A DNA stretch of 64,000 nucleotides from Brugia malayi (lineage: Eukaryota; Nematoda; Chromadorea; Rhabditida; Onchocercidae), in NCBI RefSeq assembly GCF_000002995.4, contig NW_025062476.1:8058501-8122500 (forward strand). Reading direction: 5' to 3'. Below the pieces are notes generated by a model. It made no database searches. It was given only the letters and a program-made list of their open reading frames with translations, and was not told where the DNA came from. Both the position numbers and the translations under genes were made by a program. Of the stretch, positions 24,394 through 37,224 are shown piece after piece; within the stretch, counting starts at the first letter, position 1, and each line of letters starts with the position of its first letter.

Positions 24394-27114
24394 AATAAGG
24401 GAGCAATTTTTAACATATTAAACAATGGTTAATGAATGTATTGAAAATCAACTTTTTGTTCTCTTTAAATCCTTTTTCACTTTTTTTGCGACCCCTTTTT
24501 GACCATTCATTTTTATCACTTTAAGCCGTATCTTTGCTTATGTGTATATTAATATCGTCTTGAAAATGAAGTAACTACTCGGTGTATGTCCAGAAAACTC
24601 AAGAAGGGAGATTTCTAGAAGAAGTTTAAATTCCAATAACTGCTTAAAACGAGCATTGCTCCCTACCAAACAGTGAAGAAATGTTTCTTTCATATTTCAA
24701 TGAACTTAAGGGTTGTCACTTACAATTTCAGTAAGCCTACTGAAAGATGAATTTAGGAAAATCTTTATCTTTTTAAACAAACACGGCTTGACTTTGTATA
24801 TTACTGTCTTTAATAATAACTACAATATTTCATTATTTTTTGAAAAGAAATGACTGGTATATAATACAGCAGTACATAATTTATCTTTGATTAAAATGAT
24901 GGTGGTGTATCACAGTTATCGTGTTGCTACAAGTGGTACTATATGACCGATTAAAATTTCTGCTGTATAAATTGTCATCGTTACAGTTACGACAATGCTT
25001 AATTATGATTAAGTGAAATCGCCGTACTGCGTCATTCTCTTCAATTTAATTCGCAACATTGTGTTGTGCAGTGTCATCGACTGGAGTCGAAATCTTTTTG
25101 AAAACCCTCAATGTTATCCTCAATTTTTCTAGTATTCCCAATTTTTAGCTAATGCGTTTGATCATATTGAATTATTAACTTAAATTATGTATTTTCAAAT
25201 ATCTTTCAGTTCAGTGCGAAGTAGTAAAAATGATATTTCAACTCGGTCTGTCAAGTTTTACTCCTATCATCCGGCAAATAATTAAATTCAACTTGCTATT
25301 ATTCTATATACATTTTGTTACGTATTGAATCAAGAAGCCTTGGCGATCTTCGGCAGCACCATGTAATCGGAAACTTGTAAACTATCAGCCCGTGGTGCAA
25401 TGATCGCATTTATTTGTTTATCTTTTTGGCCATACTCTTCCCTTTTCCTCTTTGCTATATTCAATTTATGACATTTATTAGCCTTCTGCTGAGGGTTTAT
25501 TTCTATTTTATGGAGATGCTGTGTAACGTAGTAGTTAGTAAAGCCAATAGAAGAGGATCGTTTTATGAAATTATTGAAATTTTGAAGATTCGTGCTAATT
25601 CCCGTGACTCATGCTTTTATGTACAGAATTTTTAAATAAAAATTAAAAATATCCGATTTCTTTGTTCTATTAGGTTAAATAAACTTTGTCAAGCATTTAA
25701 CTTCTTCGATTAATTAGAAAGACCACATTTTACTAACGATTAGGAATATTTCCAAGTATATTTTAGCTTACACCCAAAAATTACAGAAAATAATTCTAAT
25801 ATCGCAGCTCCAGGAAGATGTAAGTGGAAGTATTGAAGAATAGTTTCTGCAACAATTTTGCCGCAGAAATATTTCTACACATTTTTTAAATTTCGAAATC
25901 AAGAATATTTCTACATCTCATATATTAAGTTCATTTCAAAAACAAATGTTCATTTAAGTTTGAATCGTTAACCTTAATTTAATGTTTTCATAATCTGAAT
26001 GGATTCCATTATCAAGCTAAGAAATAGTTGTCACTCCTTATCTCATCAAAACTTGGTATTGTCTTTGACTGTTAGTCCTATACGAGTAGTTCATTACCCC
26101 AATAAAAATTACTGATCGATCGGATTTTATTGTATCAGCGAGCTGCTTCATTTCATTTTGCGTTTAATTCCACAAAACAATTTTTTCTCCGGTATATACG
26201 AAAAAAAACTGTTTAGAAATAAACGAAGCGATAAAATCATTTGTGAATGTCCAAATTCAATAATACATTAAACACGGCTTTTTGTGGAATTCAAGAAAAA
26301 TGGATCTGGATAGTTTTTTTTTTTTTAAGCGCATCATAGGTTAACGCTTACTACATATGACTTTCGTATGTTTAAATGACAACTTTCTATTACACTAAGG
26401 TCCGAAAGGAAACTTCGCATAATATCTTGTTACAAGAAGTGTTGGTAACCAAAACAAAGCTTAGTACAATGCCATGTGTAGATCAGAAATAAGTATGCCA
26501 AAATCCACAATTTGATGATTCCCTTTAGTTTCGAGAGAAAAAGCATGGCGCTGAAAAGAAAATCTGCTTGAATTTGGCTGGAAATTTGTCAAAATATGTC
26601 AAAAAACTATGGAACACGTCCTATTTTACAAGTTTTCTAAAATATCGCTTACTTCATATCCATGTAGCTTCTTAGCAAACGCACACGTGAATTCAGCTTT
26701 ACTTTTCTACAATCCTCCTTTGAACAAATTTATCATTTTGATGTTCTTCTTACAACTAATTTGTCATATATCACTAAATTTATATCCTCTTCTCATTTCA
26801 TTATTACCATAAGAAAATTGTCTCTGTTAAGTTTTGTAGCGAAAATACAAAAATTTTCAAGCACTTTAATAGATTTTCCATGTTGTTCTTCGAAATTTAC
26901 ATTCATCACATTTTAACCTCCGTACCTGGATTTCACTGTCGATGTGATCTTTCTTATAATAGGCGAAAGTCTATGTTTGTTCAATCTTCAAAATATTCTA
27001 GTACCTTATAAAATTTTCAGTCCTTTTTTTCTACTGAATTTTCAAGAAAGGATGAACCTGCAAACTGGTATGCATAAAATAAACGCTTCACTACGTTAAT
27101 CTCATCAATCAATT

Positions 27115-27535
27115 AGTTCCTCTGTTGTTCCCCGTTTGCCAAATCAGTTCATTGTTCACTATTCTATCCGTTCGACCGCTTAACCGAAGAGCTCGAATGG
27201 CGTGTTTAAATTCGCCATCGATGCTGTCATCATCATTACGATCGTTAATTCTGGACATGCACTGGTATGATTCCATCCATTTGTTATCCTTCTCTCTCTA
27301 CAATCATCTCAACCATCTGTATCACATACGATGATTTGGCGACTTCTTTCTTCCATCCATCCTCCACCCGCAATCGGAATCGCGTTTCACTTTTCTCAAA
27401 GTTCCCTCCCAAATTTATCGCATTCTTTTCATCCGCTACAACTCGCCAATCAATCAGCCAACCATCTTCAATCGATTTTGGAAACTGCAGATCGATTTGT
27501 ATGACTTGAAGCAAGACGTCCCCAGCTTTGGTCAC
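27115..27535 (-). other. Coding-like island of unknown nature
   Basis: The base composition here is noticeably less AT-rich than the flanks. On the minus strand a frame runs from 27535 to 27284, with a charged, protein-like composition (for example FRLRVEDGWKKEVAK). A second frame in 27262-27116 contains HAIRALRLSGRTDRIV and is preceded by an acceptor-like CCAG. A donor-like GTAGAG in the first frame and this acceptor would give an in-phase intron of about 47 nt. There is no ATG, however: the first frame begins at a GTG just after TAA. I do not recognise the product. It may be exons of an unidentified minus-strand gene, an old gene fragment, or conserved noncoding DNA. Confidence 0.3.
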
Positions 27536-30337
27536 TTAGAATCTTTCACCCCCAACTATTTGTCTTTAATTTTTGTAAATGGAAAAAAATGAAAACTTGC
27601 TATTTGCTATTCTGTGCAAGTGCTAAAAGTATTCATGCATTCAGCGTGGATTGTGATTCTATTTTGAAAACTTACAGTTGCTCCGTTTGTATCTGATTTA
27701 AGTTGGTGTAAAATTAGTAGAAAATCTATCAGTAAATCAGTTATCATATCAGCCCATGTTCTGTATTTACCCAAGATAACTTTATCTTGAAACTAAGTAG
27801 GATTGTTGTAATTTACATTTGTTTTTGAAATCATTATGATCAATCGAATACATTTCCCAAGTTACATTAAGAGTGAAATAATGTCTTTTTCAGTGTCATA
27901 AGACATGAAAAACCTGGTTTAGCTTTTTTAGCCTTTGGGCACGCTCTCGAAGTACAGCTTATTTAATTGATTCATCATGGGCTAGATATTTTGTGACAGA
28001 AACCAAGAAAGAGCATACTAAATTTGAAACAGCGCTGTTAACCTGACCAGTGCTCCTGGTCTAATAGCCAGCTATTGACGCTTTTTCAACTATTAAACGT
28101 TGTTTATTTGTTTTCCTGTCATGTTTCATTTGTTCTTTTTTTAACGCTGTCGAGTCTTGGCTTTCCTGCTTTTCAGTTTCATACACTGAAACATAACTGA
28201 TAATCTCCAAGTAATTTAGTTTGCAACTACTCTGCTTTTTTTTTTTATTTTGAATTGTTGAGATTGAATTTTCATGTGACTATTAAGGGCCCTTTATAAA
28301 GCGGAATAATGTCCGAACAACATTTCATATCAGCCATAGCTTAAATTATTAGAGTTTTTTTTTTTTTGGATTCTGAGTTCATCCTTCCACACATTACATT
28401 TCACTACTTTAGGTATTACTCATATTTTCCTTTTATTTCTTCCATTCTTTCTATTCATAATATATGTGTACATGTGAAAACAGTGCACAAACAAAGGCAT
28501 ACAGAAAAAGTAAAAATATATGAGAAAAAGCTCAAATTTCTAAAGTTAATGATATTAATACTAGGTTGTTAACATCAATTTTTATCAGATCTTTCTTAAA
28601 TTCCAATTTAAAGAGTTGCGACCTATCCATAAAACGATTTCTTGTCTTCAAGCATTTTCTAGTTATTGGACTAGGAACTAAATTAGTAGACAAGTGCAAA
28701 ATTAAACTAAAAGCTAAGCATATAAGTGAAATATATATACTACACTCTTTACCTGTGACTATTATCATCAGTGAGCTTATTACGTGCTTGCCGTGCGTAG
28801 TTATTCTTCGGATATTTTTGCTAAATTATCTTGGTGCTTTTAGTGCTTGCTTTGTAAACTAGCGGTGAGTTAAGCAATTTGTGGTAAATTAAGACATGTA
28901 TAGTCCCCTACCGCTCCTTGGTACCTTGGTGTTCATCTTTGTTTTGTTCTCTTTCACAAATAAGCAGCTCACTTCATTTGTTACTGTGTGCATTTGTTTC
29001 GGCGTATCGTGTTGAAATTCGATGAGATGGCTGCAGGAATATGTCTGTCTGATGGATGGAGGGACCGGTTTCTGCTCTGGTCGAGGCATTACTTTTTGTC
29101 TTTTTCATCATCCATTTACCAAGAAAATCCGTCTTTTTTTCCTTCGAATGTAATGACTTCTTCGTACTGACAAAATTGAGTCCAAGTATTTACTTGAATT
29201 TTTCAAAATTTTCGATAAAAGTTTTAGAGACATCCAGCTTGATTGTTTCTTTTGCATATTTCATACTTCCAATAGTTTTATTCTTTTCTGTTTGTATGGA
29301 ATTTTAATAGTTTTTCTTTCGAATATTAATTAGCTATTAGAAGGGAGAGGAGAGAATTAGCTGAAAACTGTGTTGTATGATGTTAGTTGTTCATAGGCTT
29401 AAATATTTCTGTTCATGAAGAAGGGAATTTTATTACCATAAATCGCTGCTTTGCAAAACCTGTTTCGAACTATCATTTCTGATGTTATCACTGTTGTTTG
29501 ATATAATTTGTAAAGTATTTAAATATTATGGACAGGATTTTTGCACACAGTTGATTGGTACGATTGTTCTGCTATTCATTTAGATAATTCTAAAAAGAAA
29601 ATTTTGGTGTATTCTCTTTATAATCATAGTAAGGATAATTATAATCAGTTGAAGTAAAACAAGGATTTCATCTCAAATGGAGATGGGAAATCTCGGTAGT
29701 CCATAGTAAATTTATTAAATTGAAAGATTTCGTATATTCGGCAATCACTGTTTATTAGTGAGTTGATGGAATTCAAAGGAGAGGAAGGATTGTTATTAGT
29801 TACAGCAGAAATAGAGTGACGGAACTTTTCCCTCCCTCTCTCTCTCTCTCTTTCATTCTCCTTTTCTCATTTCTTATCTGTTTAACATTTCAGATTCCTT
29901 TTCTCATCTCAAGGATGTTTTTTACTGTCTCACTCTTTAATTCATCCCATTTTCCCTTTTTATATCGTTTTCCTTTCGAATCTACAATCCTGTCGGGAAT
30001 TTTAGTTTTGTTTGATTGACGATGAAGTCCTTATTGTTTATTTGTTTATGTAAGCAAATTACTCGGAATAAACATTTATTGATTGACGTTATAAGGATTA
30101 TTCGGTAATATTACAATTAGTCAATCAATTGTGCTAAGCTTTGATTAGGATTGTCTTCAGATTCTCATTTAATTGAAGTTGGTAGGGTGTAGAAAGAGTT
30201 GAAACTTACTATTGCTAGAGATTAATCCCAGACAATGGTTTTAACTTCTTATATAGATGATATTGGATTACAGTAATTTGAGTGATTCTCGCTCTTAAGT
30301 AATCTTTACTTTATGAAGTGGAAGCAGTATTGCTTTG

Positions 30338-30412
30338 TTACGTCAGTTGCTTGTAAGAATGAAAGACGTCTACAATATTTCGATATTGCAAGTAGGTTAC
30401 AAGTAGGATTAG
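30338..30412. repeat. Diverged dispersed repeat, copy B
   Basis: TACGTCAGTT, TAAGAATGA and AATATTTCGATATTGCAAGT followed by AGG occur in the same order as in copy A (24307-24393), six kilobases upstream. The two copies share about three quarters of positions by eye after one internal deletion. Confidence 0.5.
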
Positions 30413-31744
30413 TATAACAATGAAAGTTAATTTTGACAGTCGAATATAAGTTTGGTTGTCGTACTAAAAGATCTTAACATAAAATTGAGAGCAAGTTAAG
30501 CAAAACACATATTCTTTGTCAACAGATTGTAGTTTCCTAGACAGTGTAGATAAGCTTAGATAAAAGCTGAACAAATGAAAAATAAAACTAAGAGTTTTAT
30601 GTTTGTCTAAGGAATATTCAGATAAAACAAAATTACTTACATATTGTAAAATTATTTCGTTTTTTCCGATAACTGGTACAAATTTCCTTTACATTAAAAA
30701 AGCGGCAATTAGACAATTGGCAGGCATTTCATGCACTTTTTTTTATTCATATAACCTATTTTAGTAAGCTGATATATAGAGAAAATTCTAAATTTTTGGA
30801 ACGAAATTTGTTGACCTTGTTGACATCAATAATTCACTTAGTCATCATTGAGAGATGCGCTTTGAAACCTTTTGATCGATTCAATTCTGCCAGAAAATCT
30901 GACGTAAACTTATCTGTTTCACTTATCTGCTTGCATATGTAAAATGTTAAAATTAATGCTTGTTGAAACAATTCGGACATCAGTTTTTCAGTTGTATGAT
31001 AATTTGATTTCAAACAAAGCGTAGAAATCGTAAATGCTCGATTACAAATGCTCGATTATTCATTGCCAGAATTGCTGTTTAAGATTTCTAGTAAAGCTTC
31101 ATTTTAATGAAGAAAAGCATGGAAAAATTGTTAAAAATTCCACAGGACCTTGTCAAAATTGTTTTTCGACAATCATGCGACAAATATAACTTTGGTTAAT
31201 TTGTTTTTGTAGCTTAATGGTGTATTCGAATGGATAAATGTGTAATGAAGTGAATCTTTCCGGCAATTAAAATCAAATAGTAGTATAATCATTTATGCTT
31301 GAGTCTTACCGTTAGAATCAGAAACATTTCCTTTATTTTTGAGTAGTCTCAGCCATATCGCAATATCAAATGCATCATTGAAAACATTGCTCAACAATAT
31401 CAGGTACTTTTTAACCTTCTGAATGAGTGCAAATCTGCTCCCCTTCTCTTTGCAGTAATTGGCACGTTGACCTTTTACAGTGTTTTCACGAAATGGATTC
31501 CCGTTTTCGGCATCATAAGTGTCCTCAATCATATCCATTTGCTGAATCAGTGTTTGTTATTATCAGTTGTCATAGTGTCTTTATATGTATATTTTTTTTA
31601 ACTGGTATTTTTAGAATTCTTTATTCAAATTAGATACTTTATTGTTGATTTCTGATCTGAATTTCTCTATTGGTTTTTAGTGGGAAATGAAAAGAGAAGC
31701 AAATCATTGAGAAATTTATTGTATTATTCTGTGCAAGATTGAAT

Positions 31745-31791
31745 TTATTTTTTAATTTTATTCTGGCTTCCAGAATAAAATTAAAAAATAA
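31745..31791. repeat. Perfect 22-bp hairpin with 3-nt loop
   Basis: The left arm at 31745-31766 starts TTATTTTTTAATTTTATT and ends CTGG; after CTT the exact reverse complement follows at 31770-31791. All 22 pairs match. The terminal half of the stem is A/T only, but the loop-proximal TTCTGG/CCAGAA makes it more than a low-complexity accident. Confidence 0.9.
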
Positions 31792-33249
31792 GAACAATGT
31801 ACTTAATTTTGAAATCAGCATGAAAACAGCGTATGTACCTTTCTGGTTTTACCTCATAAAAATTTCGATTTTACTTCTTAACAGTGTTTTCATAAATTTC
31901 TCACCATTCTCAGTAGATTAGTGAAATAGGCTTAATAAAAAATTTGTACATTTCTTATGATACTTCGCTCATTGTTGAAATTTTACTTTTCACCGTGTGG
32001 ACCGAGGTAGATATACAGTAATTATTATATTGCTAATGACATAATTATTCATAGTTGGGGAAAAATAAACATAAGAGATTTTTATTTAATCCGTACCGGT
32101 GATTGGGATTGGGAGCATAGGAAAGAATACATTTTTTCTTGATGTACTACAAGAATCCCTTCATAACATAAACATTTTGAGTGGCTTTGTCTTTCGCATG
32201 CTGACGTTAACAGTGTTTTAGTTAAGGCAAATGCATCGTTTTTAAATTGTTAGGGACGCTGGTACATTACATACTAAATTTGCAAAAGTCGCATTTAATT
32301 CTCGACATTGGTGTCGATTGTGGTAACAATTCTTTGGAGAATGAAAGGGAATTGCAATGAACAAAGCAATTGCAATAAAAAAAAAAAAAAAAAAATGGTG
32401 GAAACGCAAATCTGATGAAAGAGTCTAGTTTACAGCGGACTTTAATCCCCTGATCAGTGGAAATTATAGTATCGATGGAGTTTCTTCGAATGCTATCACC
32501 TGTCAGCAAGAAATAAGTGTGGGAAAAAGAACATCAATGGAAGTTCTTTAAAGTTGATTTTTTTTTTTCATTTCTTCATCTGTTGGGCTTGTAACGAAGA
32601 CTGTTTCACTGTTCAGTATTTAACAATCATTTATGTCTGACTAGTACTAGAAAAGCATTTTTGAACAAGAAAACTGGAGTGAAATAAATGAAATATATAT
32701 ATGAAAATTAGAATGAAATAAATAAAATACACATTAAGTTAAATAAAATAAATAGTGGCGAAAGAAATGAATGATTCGGGCAAGATAAACTCTCAGTGGA
32801 CGGAAAGGGAGGATTTATTCAAATACGGCTCGGAGTTCAAGGAATGGTCAGAAAGTGTTAAATCGGGCAGAGATACCGTTACGCTATCCCTTCAGACATT
32901 TGTTTCTTTGTAATTAACGTTTGCCATCATAATCTTTCTGTGTCAGACGCAGTTGTGTCGTATGTATTATGTACAAATTGTTGTTAAATTAATTTATAAC
33001 TACGAAACTGCGAAGTTAAATATTTCAAGTTCGAATTTAGGAATCTGAGGACAGAGAGCTTAGGCTTTTCAGAGAGGCGAAGAAATGAAAGATGAACATA
33101 TAACCTTAACATTTATATTTACTTTTGCGAAATATGATTTTCATTTTCACTAAACTTTGAAACTGTTGCTGCAGACCTGTGAGTTACAAAGCGAGAGAAT
33201 ACAGGAACGAAGAGAGAACGCGAGAAGAGAACAACCAAAGAAAGACGCA

Positions 33250-36200
33250 ATGGTCGGCTTCCAGCAACAACGTCGTCTTAGGGAGGAGCAACTTGGCGTG
33301 GAAGAGGGAGTGCAGGACGGCACGATGGCTAGCGGTGTCGGCAACACTGCAGCTGCAGTTGCGGGTGCACCGGGACATCAGCAACAGCAACAGCAACATG
33401 GATCGTCGTCAAGTGGCAGAGCGAACTCGCCGAGGGCAAGACTGGCGATGCTGAAACGGTCATCCACCAAGTGCAAAGGTCTTTTCCATTATTCATATTT
33501 TCTCTTTTCGCTACCAATAGTTCCATTTTGTCAGTAAATATCTGCGTGTTTTCGATGCGTGATCACGTGAGCTGTCCATCGCAGGACATTCATTGCTTGA
33601 ATGGTGCGTAAATCCCAAATGCTTTTTTGACACATGTTTTGGACATAACCAAATTGTGTTTGTACTGATGTGTCGTTTCATATAATACGAGAGGGTCATT
33701 GTCCTTCTACAAGATTCCATTTACTCGGCTCATTTCTGCCTGGGTTTGTTTGTACAATAGCATTAGCACTTCTCGGTGACTTGATCTTATCCTTTAAAGC
33801 TTTTGACTAATCATAACAAGGGATTAGAAGACTGGGGCTGATCGGAAGACAACAAGTCCTGATCAATCTTTATGATGGAGAGAGACTAGATTCCGTTAGC
33901 AAGCTAACAGAGCTCGAATCTGGAAAAGTCTTGGGTTAGGTCAGTAAATGTCGACTTTTACTAGAATGAAACTACTTTAAAGCTAGTTCCTTTTCTTCAA
34001 ATAGTTATTGCTCAAGCTTCATTTTAGTTGGAGCGCTTTTTTCTATAAAACGATGCATTTCAGTTGTTTCTTTCTTATTCAGGTTAAGTATTTGAAACCA
34101 CTTCACTCCACAAACTTAAATTTTATTAATATAGTCTGATTATAAATGTAAGAAAGTAAAATTTTTTCTTTCAAGTTACTTGCACCAAAATACATAGATT
34201 TGTTCTTTACTTACTTGTTTCCAATGCCCAAAAAATTTTCCAGCATTATCCAGTAACGATCCATTTCGATTTCAAGGGAATGGGATAGATTTCAAAGGTA
34301 AGTTAATCGGTGTTCGAGACGTTGATGAGGCTCGAGGTGACGCAATGTGCGCCGAAGCGATGAGACTTGCGAAAGCAGCTGTCAAAAGTGCGGGGCATCA
34401 TAAACAACGAATTATTCTGAATATATCAATCGAAGGCCTCAAAGTTAAAGATGAAAAAACTCAAGTAAGTAATTTCTAGACTATTCAATAAGGAAATCTT
34501 CAATAAGCGTTTTTTTTTAATACAACTTTTTGTCATTAAAATGATTTTGTGGGAGTTTTTTAAGTAGCACTTAGATTATAAAAGTTGTGCTATTGGAGAC
34601 AGTAGTGCAATGGAGAATTAATTCTTAAATCCCTATTTTGATATGATATTTAAATATTGATATGGCTTTACTGTTAATCTTCTCTTTAAAAGAACCAAAA
34701 TTTTATTAATAAAAGTTTTCTTAATTCGACCGGGATTAGAGCAGTTTGGTAAGTTGATGCCATCTAGTAATAAATAATAGCTTTAACCGGTAATTTCTCA
34801 AAAGGTCAATCTTCTAATCGTTGATCATAGCTTCATAGTGGTCATAACTTCATGATTTATGAAGAGTTTTAATTATTCTCTGGATTACTATGAATATAAA
34901 TATTTCCAGACAGTTTTGCACAATTTTCCCGTTTCACGGATCTCGTTCATAGCACGGGATACAACAGATGCACGTGCATTCGGCTTTATTTATAGTTGTT
35001 CAGATAACAAATATAAATTTTACGGTTAGTTGCCTGCCATTATAAATTAGATTTTAGCGGATTGGATTTCTGCTAGCAACACTAAATATTTCAGAGAGAT
35101 CAAAAAGAATCTGAAAAAGTGAATGATACTGAAATTCTCTGTTTTTTTCTTATTGGTAGAATGCGAAATTGCTACTCCTACTAATATTCGTTCATTGTGC
35201 GGTCTGAAAATTTGAAACAAGTTTTAAAGGACATGAAGTTTGGAAAATGATTGAAAATCGTTTTACATCTACATGAACTATTAAAAAATCTTACAGGAAT
35301 TAAGACGACTCAAACAGCTGATCGTGCAGTTTTATCAATTCGTGATATGTTCCAAATAGTTTTTGAAATGAAGAAAGCTCATCTTGCTGAAGTGAAACAG
35401 AAACAGGAAGAGCAGCAGAAACGGGTTTGTTAAACTTAAAAGATTTACTTATAACATCAAGAAATGCTTCGAAACCTTAATAGTCTAACAAAAGGATATT
35501 TGTTTTTATCAAGAAAATTTTTGTTGAACAAATTGCTGCTCAATTTGAAACGTGATTTGTTTATGTTTTTTAATTATTAAGATTTCAAAAGTTGCTTATA
35601 ATGGTGGAGATGAATCAGTTGAAGTAAGCTGTAAGATAGAATTGTAATGTTTTGTTATACGGTAATATTACGAACTCATTAGGGAGATATGCCTATGATT
35701 AATTCTGCAGGAATCGAAAACGATAGACGGTGTGAAGATAGATAATGGTGTTGCGGTAGCAGATTTGTTAGACTTGGAATCTGAGCTTCATAACATTGAG
35801 CAAGGTTATAATCAACTGCAGAATATTCCGACATTCGCAGAGGATTCTTGGCCCACCAATGATGTATTCACTGACTTGCAGCCATCAACACCTTTTTTCT
35901 CACCATCAACTGGAACTGTTGCACCATTACCACCACCGCCTGTATCATCATTTGCTCTGAAAAATTCATCAGATCCTTTTGATGATAGTTTCAATCCCCG
36001 GTCTCTTCCTATAATTCGGCCACTTGGAAATATTCCACTAAATGCTTCTGATACCCAGCAGCCATCTTCTCCTTCAGCACAGCCATTAACAACTTTATTG
36101 TCGTATCCTAATGCATTTACATCCTCTACAAACGGTCGTTCAGTTGCTTTCTCGGTTTGTTTGTTTTTATATCGCTATGGTGACAGAATTATGTAGGATA

Positions 36201-37220
36201 TATTATTTCAAATACGTTGATAAAAGTTTTAAAGTGGGAGACAACGAAACAAGATTGCTAAAGCATGACTGAATTGGCTCTGTCATATTTATGGTATAAT
36301 GCAGTCACCAACAGTTTGTTTATTAATGAAATAATTTCTAGTAGCTCAAAGACTACAACATATTTTTAGTTTGTTTATTAATGGAATAATTTCTAGTAGC
36401 TTAAAAACTACAGCGTATTTTTATAATTGCTAGACTATTTTTATGGTAACTTTTAATAAACTATTGTTTTATATATTGATGGAATGTATTTTTTGCAGGA
36501 AACAAATCCATTTGCCTCATCAGTGCAGAGTACCACTGTGGCGAGGATAGAACTTGATCCATTTGATACACATCAAGCTCAACAAGTCCTGAAAAGTTCT
36601 ACATCTTATCATCTTCCTATGGCAGTTTCTTGGTCAATAAATGAAAATACCATACCGCCAACAGGCACTGATTCAAGGTTTTCTTTTCTGCCTCGGTTCA
36701 TATGTTGATTTCTCTCTTTCTCAACCACAGTAAAATGCTTCACCTAAATTCCTTTTAGAGAGTGACATTCGTAGTGAATTCAGTCTCTGGTTTGTCTGAT
36801 GCAGACCTTCTTGTTAAATTCTTTTCGCTTTTAAAATTTTTGTTAGTTTGAATAAGTTTCGAATTTCAGTTATATCTTATTGTAATTACAACTTATACAA
36901 CTTAGGTATTGAATTTCAGAATGCTTTCTAAATGGACAGAAAAGAAGAGGGTATCAACCTTGGAAGAAGCGTTCAATAAACTAGTTGATATGGATACACT
37001 CGTTTCCAGTTCGGAATTGAAAAAAAATCCATTTAGCGAACTAGTGATTCCACCGAAAAAAGTATCGATGGACGCGATGACAGCGAATGCAACGATAACA
37101 GGAGCAACAGCGGTAATGACGGGTTCGCCACGGGCACCATGTATACCCACCCGATCTGCTCCTTTGATTGTTTCAACCACTTCCAACAATGATCCATTTA
37201 ATGATGAGTTTTTCAATTAA
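33250..37220 (+). CDS. dab-1: Disabled-family PTB-domain endocytic adaptor
   Basis: This encodes a Dab adaptor, which binds NPxY tails of LDL-receptor-type cargo and recruits clathrin machinery at the plasma membrane. Exons: 33175-33478, 34244-34464, 34910-35024, 35297-35424, 35582-35623, 35711-36154, 36499-36677, 36920-37220. From ATG 33250 the model gives 552 aa; ATG 33325 would give 527. The frame is open back to the acceptor at 33175, so upstream coding is possible. The PTB domain (about 80-225) shows [30 protein letters not shown] and the terminal helix [11 protein letters not shown], followed by a charged [12 protein letters not shown] helix. The tail contains a clathrin-box LLDLE (about 265), NPF motifs at about 395 and 490 (EH-domain ligands), and DPF motifs (AP-2 alpha ligands), ending [14 protein letters not shown] run encodes six Gln near residue 44. 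The exon 1 to PTB junction and all later phases agree. Confidence 0.93.
36313..36422. repeat. 55-bp tandem duplication in a dab-1 intron
   Basis: AGTTTGTTTATTAATGAAAT at 36313 is repeated at 36368 (AGTTTGTTTATTAATGGAAT), with matching continuation through TTCTAGTAGCT and CTACA. Identity is about nine in ten. It lies in the intron between the exons ending 36154 and starting 36499. Confidence 0.85.
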
Positions 37221-37224
37221 TAAA
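37219..37224 (+). promoter_or_regulatory. AATAAA overlapping the dab-1 stop codon
   Basis: The TAA stop (37218-37220) is embedded in TTAATAAATC. If used, this hexamer would give a minimal 3' UTR; another AATAAA-like site near 38135 would give a UTR of about 0.9 kb. Confidence 0.3.

Larger units (their letters stand above)
23153..33174. other. Gene-poor interval between shn-1 and dab-1
   Basis: About 10 kb without a gene I can name. It probably contains the 5' untranslated exons, first intron(s) and regulatory DNA of dab-1, because the first dab-1 coding exon begins directly at a splice acceptor (33175). A canonical-looking plus-strand intron (CAG|GTACTT near 31402 to TTTGCAG near 31456) could belong to such a leader. 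The interval also holds poly-T and poly-A runs (23579-23600, 26318-26328, 32378-32395), CT runs (29833-29850), one diverged dispersed repeat pair, one 22-bp hairpin and one coding-like island at 27.1-27.5 kb, each listed separately. Confidence 0.5.

Noticed and set aside
28532..28862. Overlapping plus- and minus-strand frames of 78-98 codons
   Set aside because: Both are hydrophobic and AT-driven, with no splice context and no family.
31293..31538. 81-aa minus-strand frame with a donor-like GTAAGA
   Set aside because: No recognisable family, and a plausible plus-strand intron overlaps it; not enough to call a gene.
33179..33454. Alternative-frame and minus-strand frames over the first dab-1 exon
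   Set aside because: They are shadows; only the frame ending KRSSTKCK joins the PTB exon in phase.
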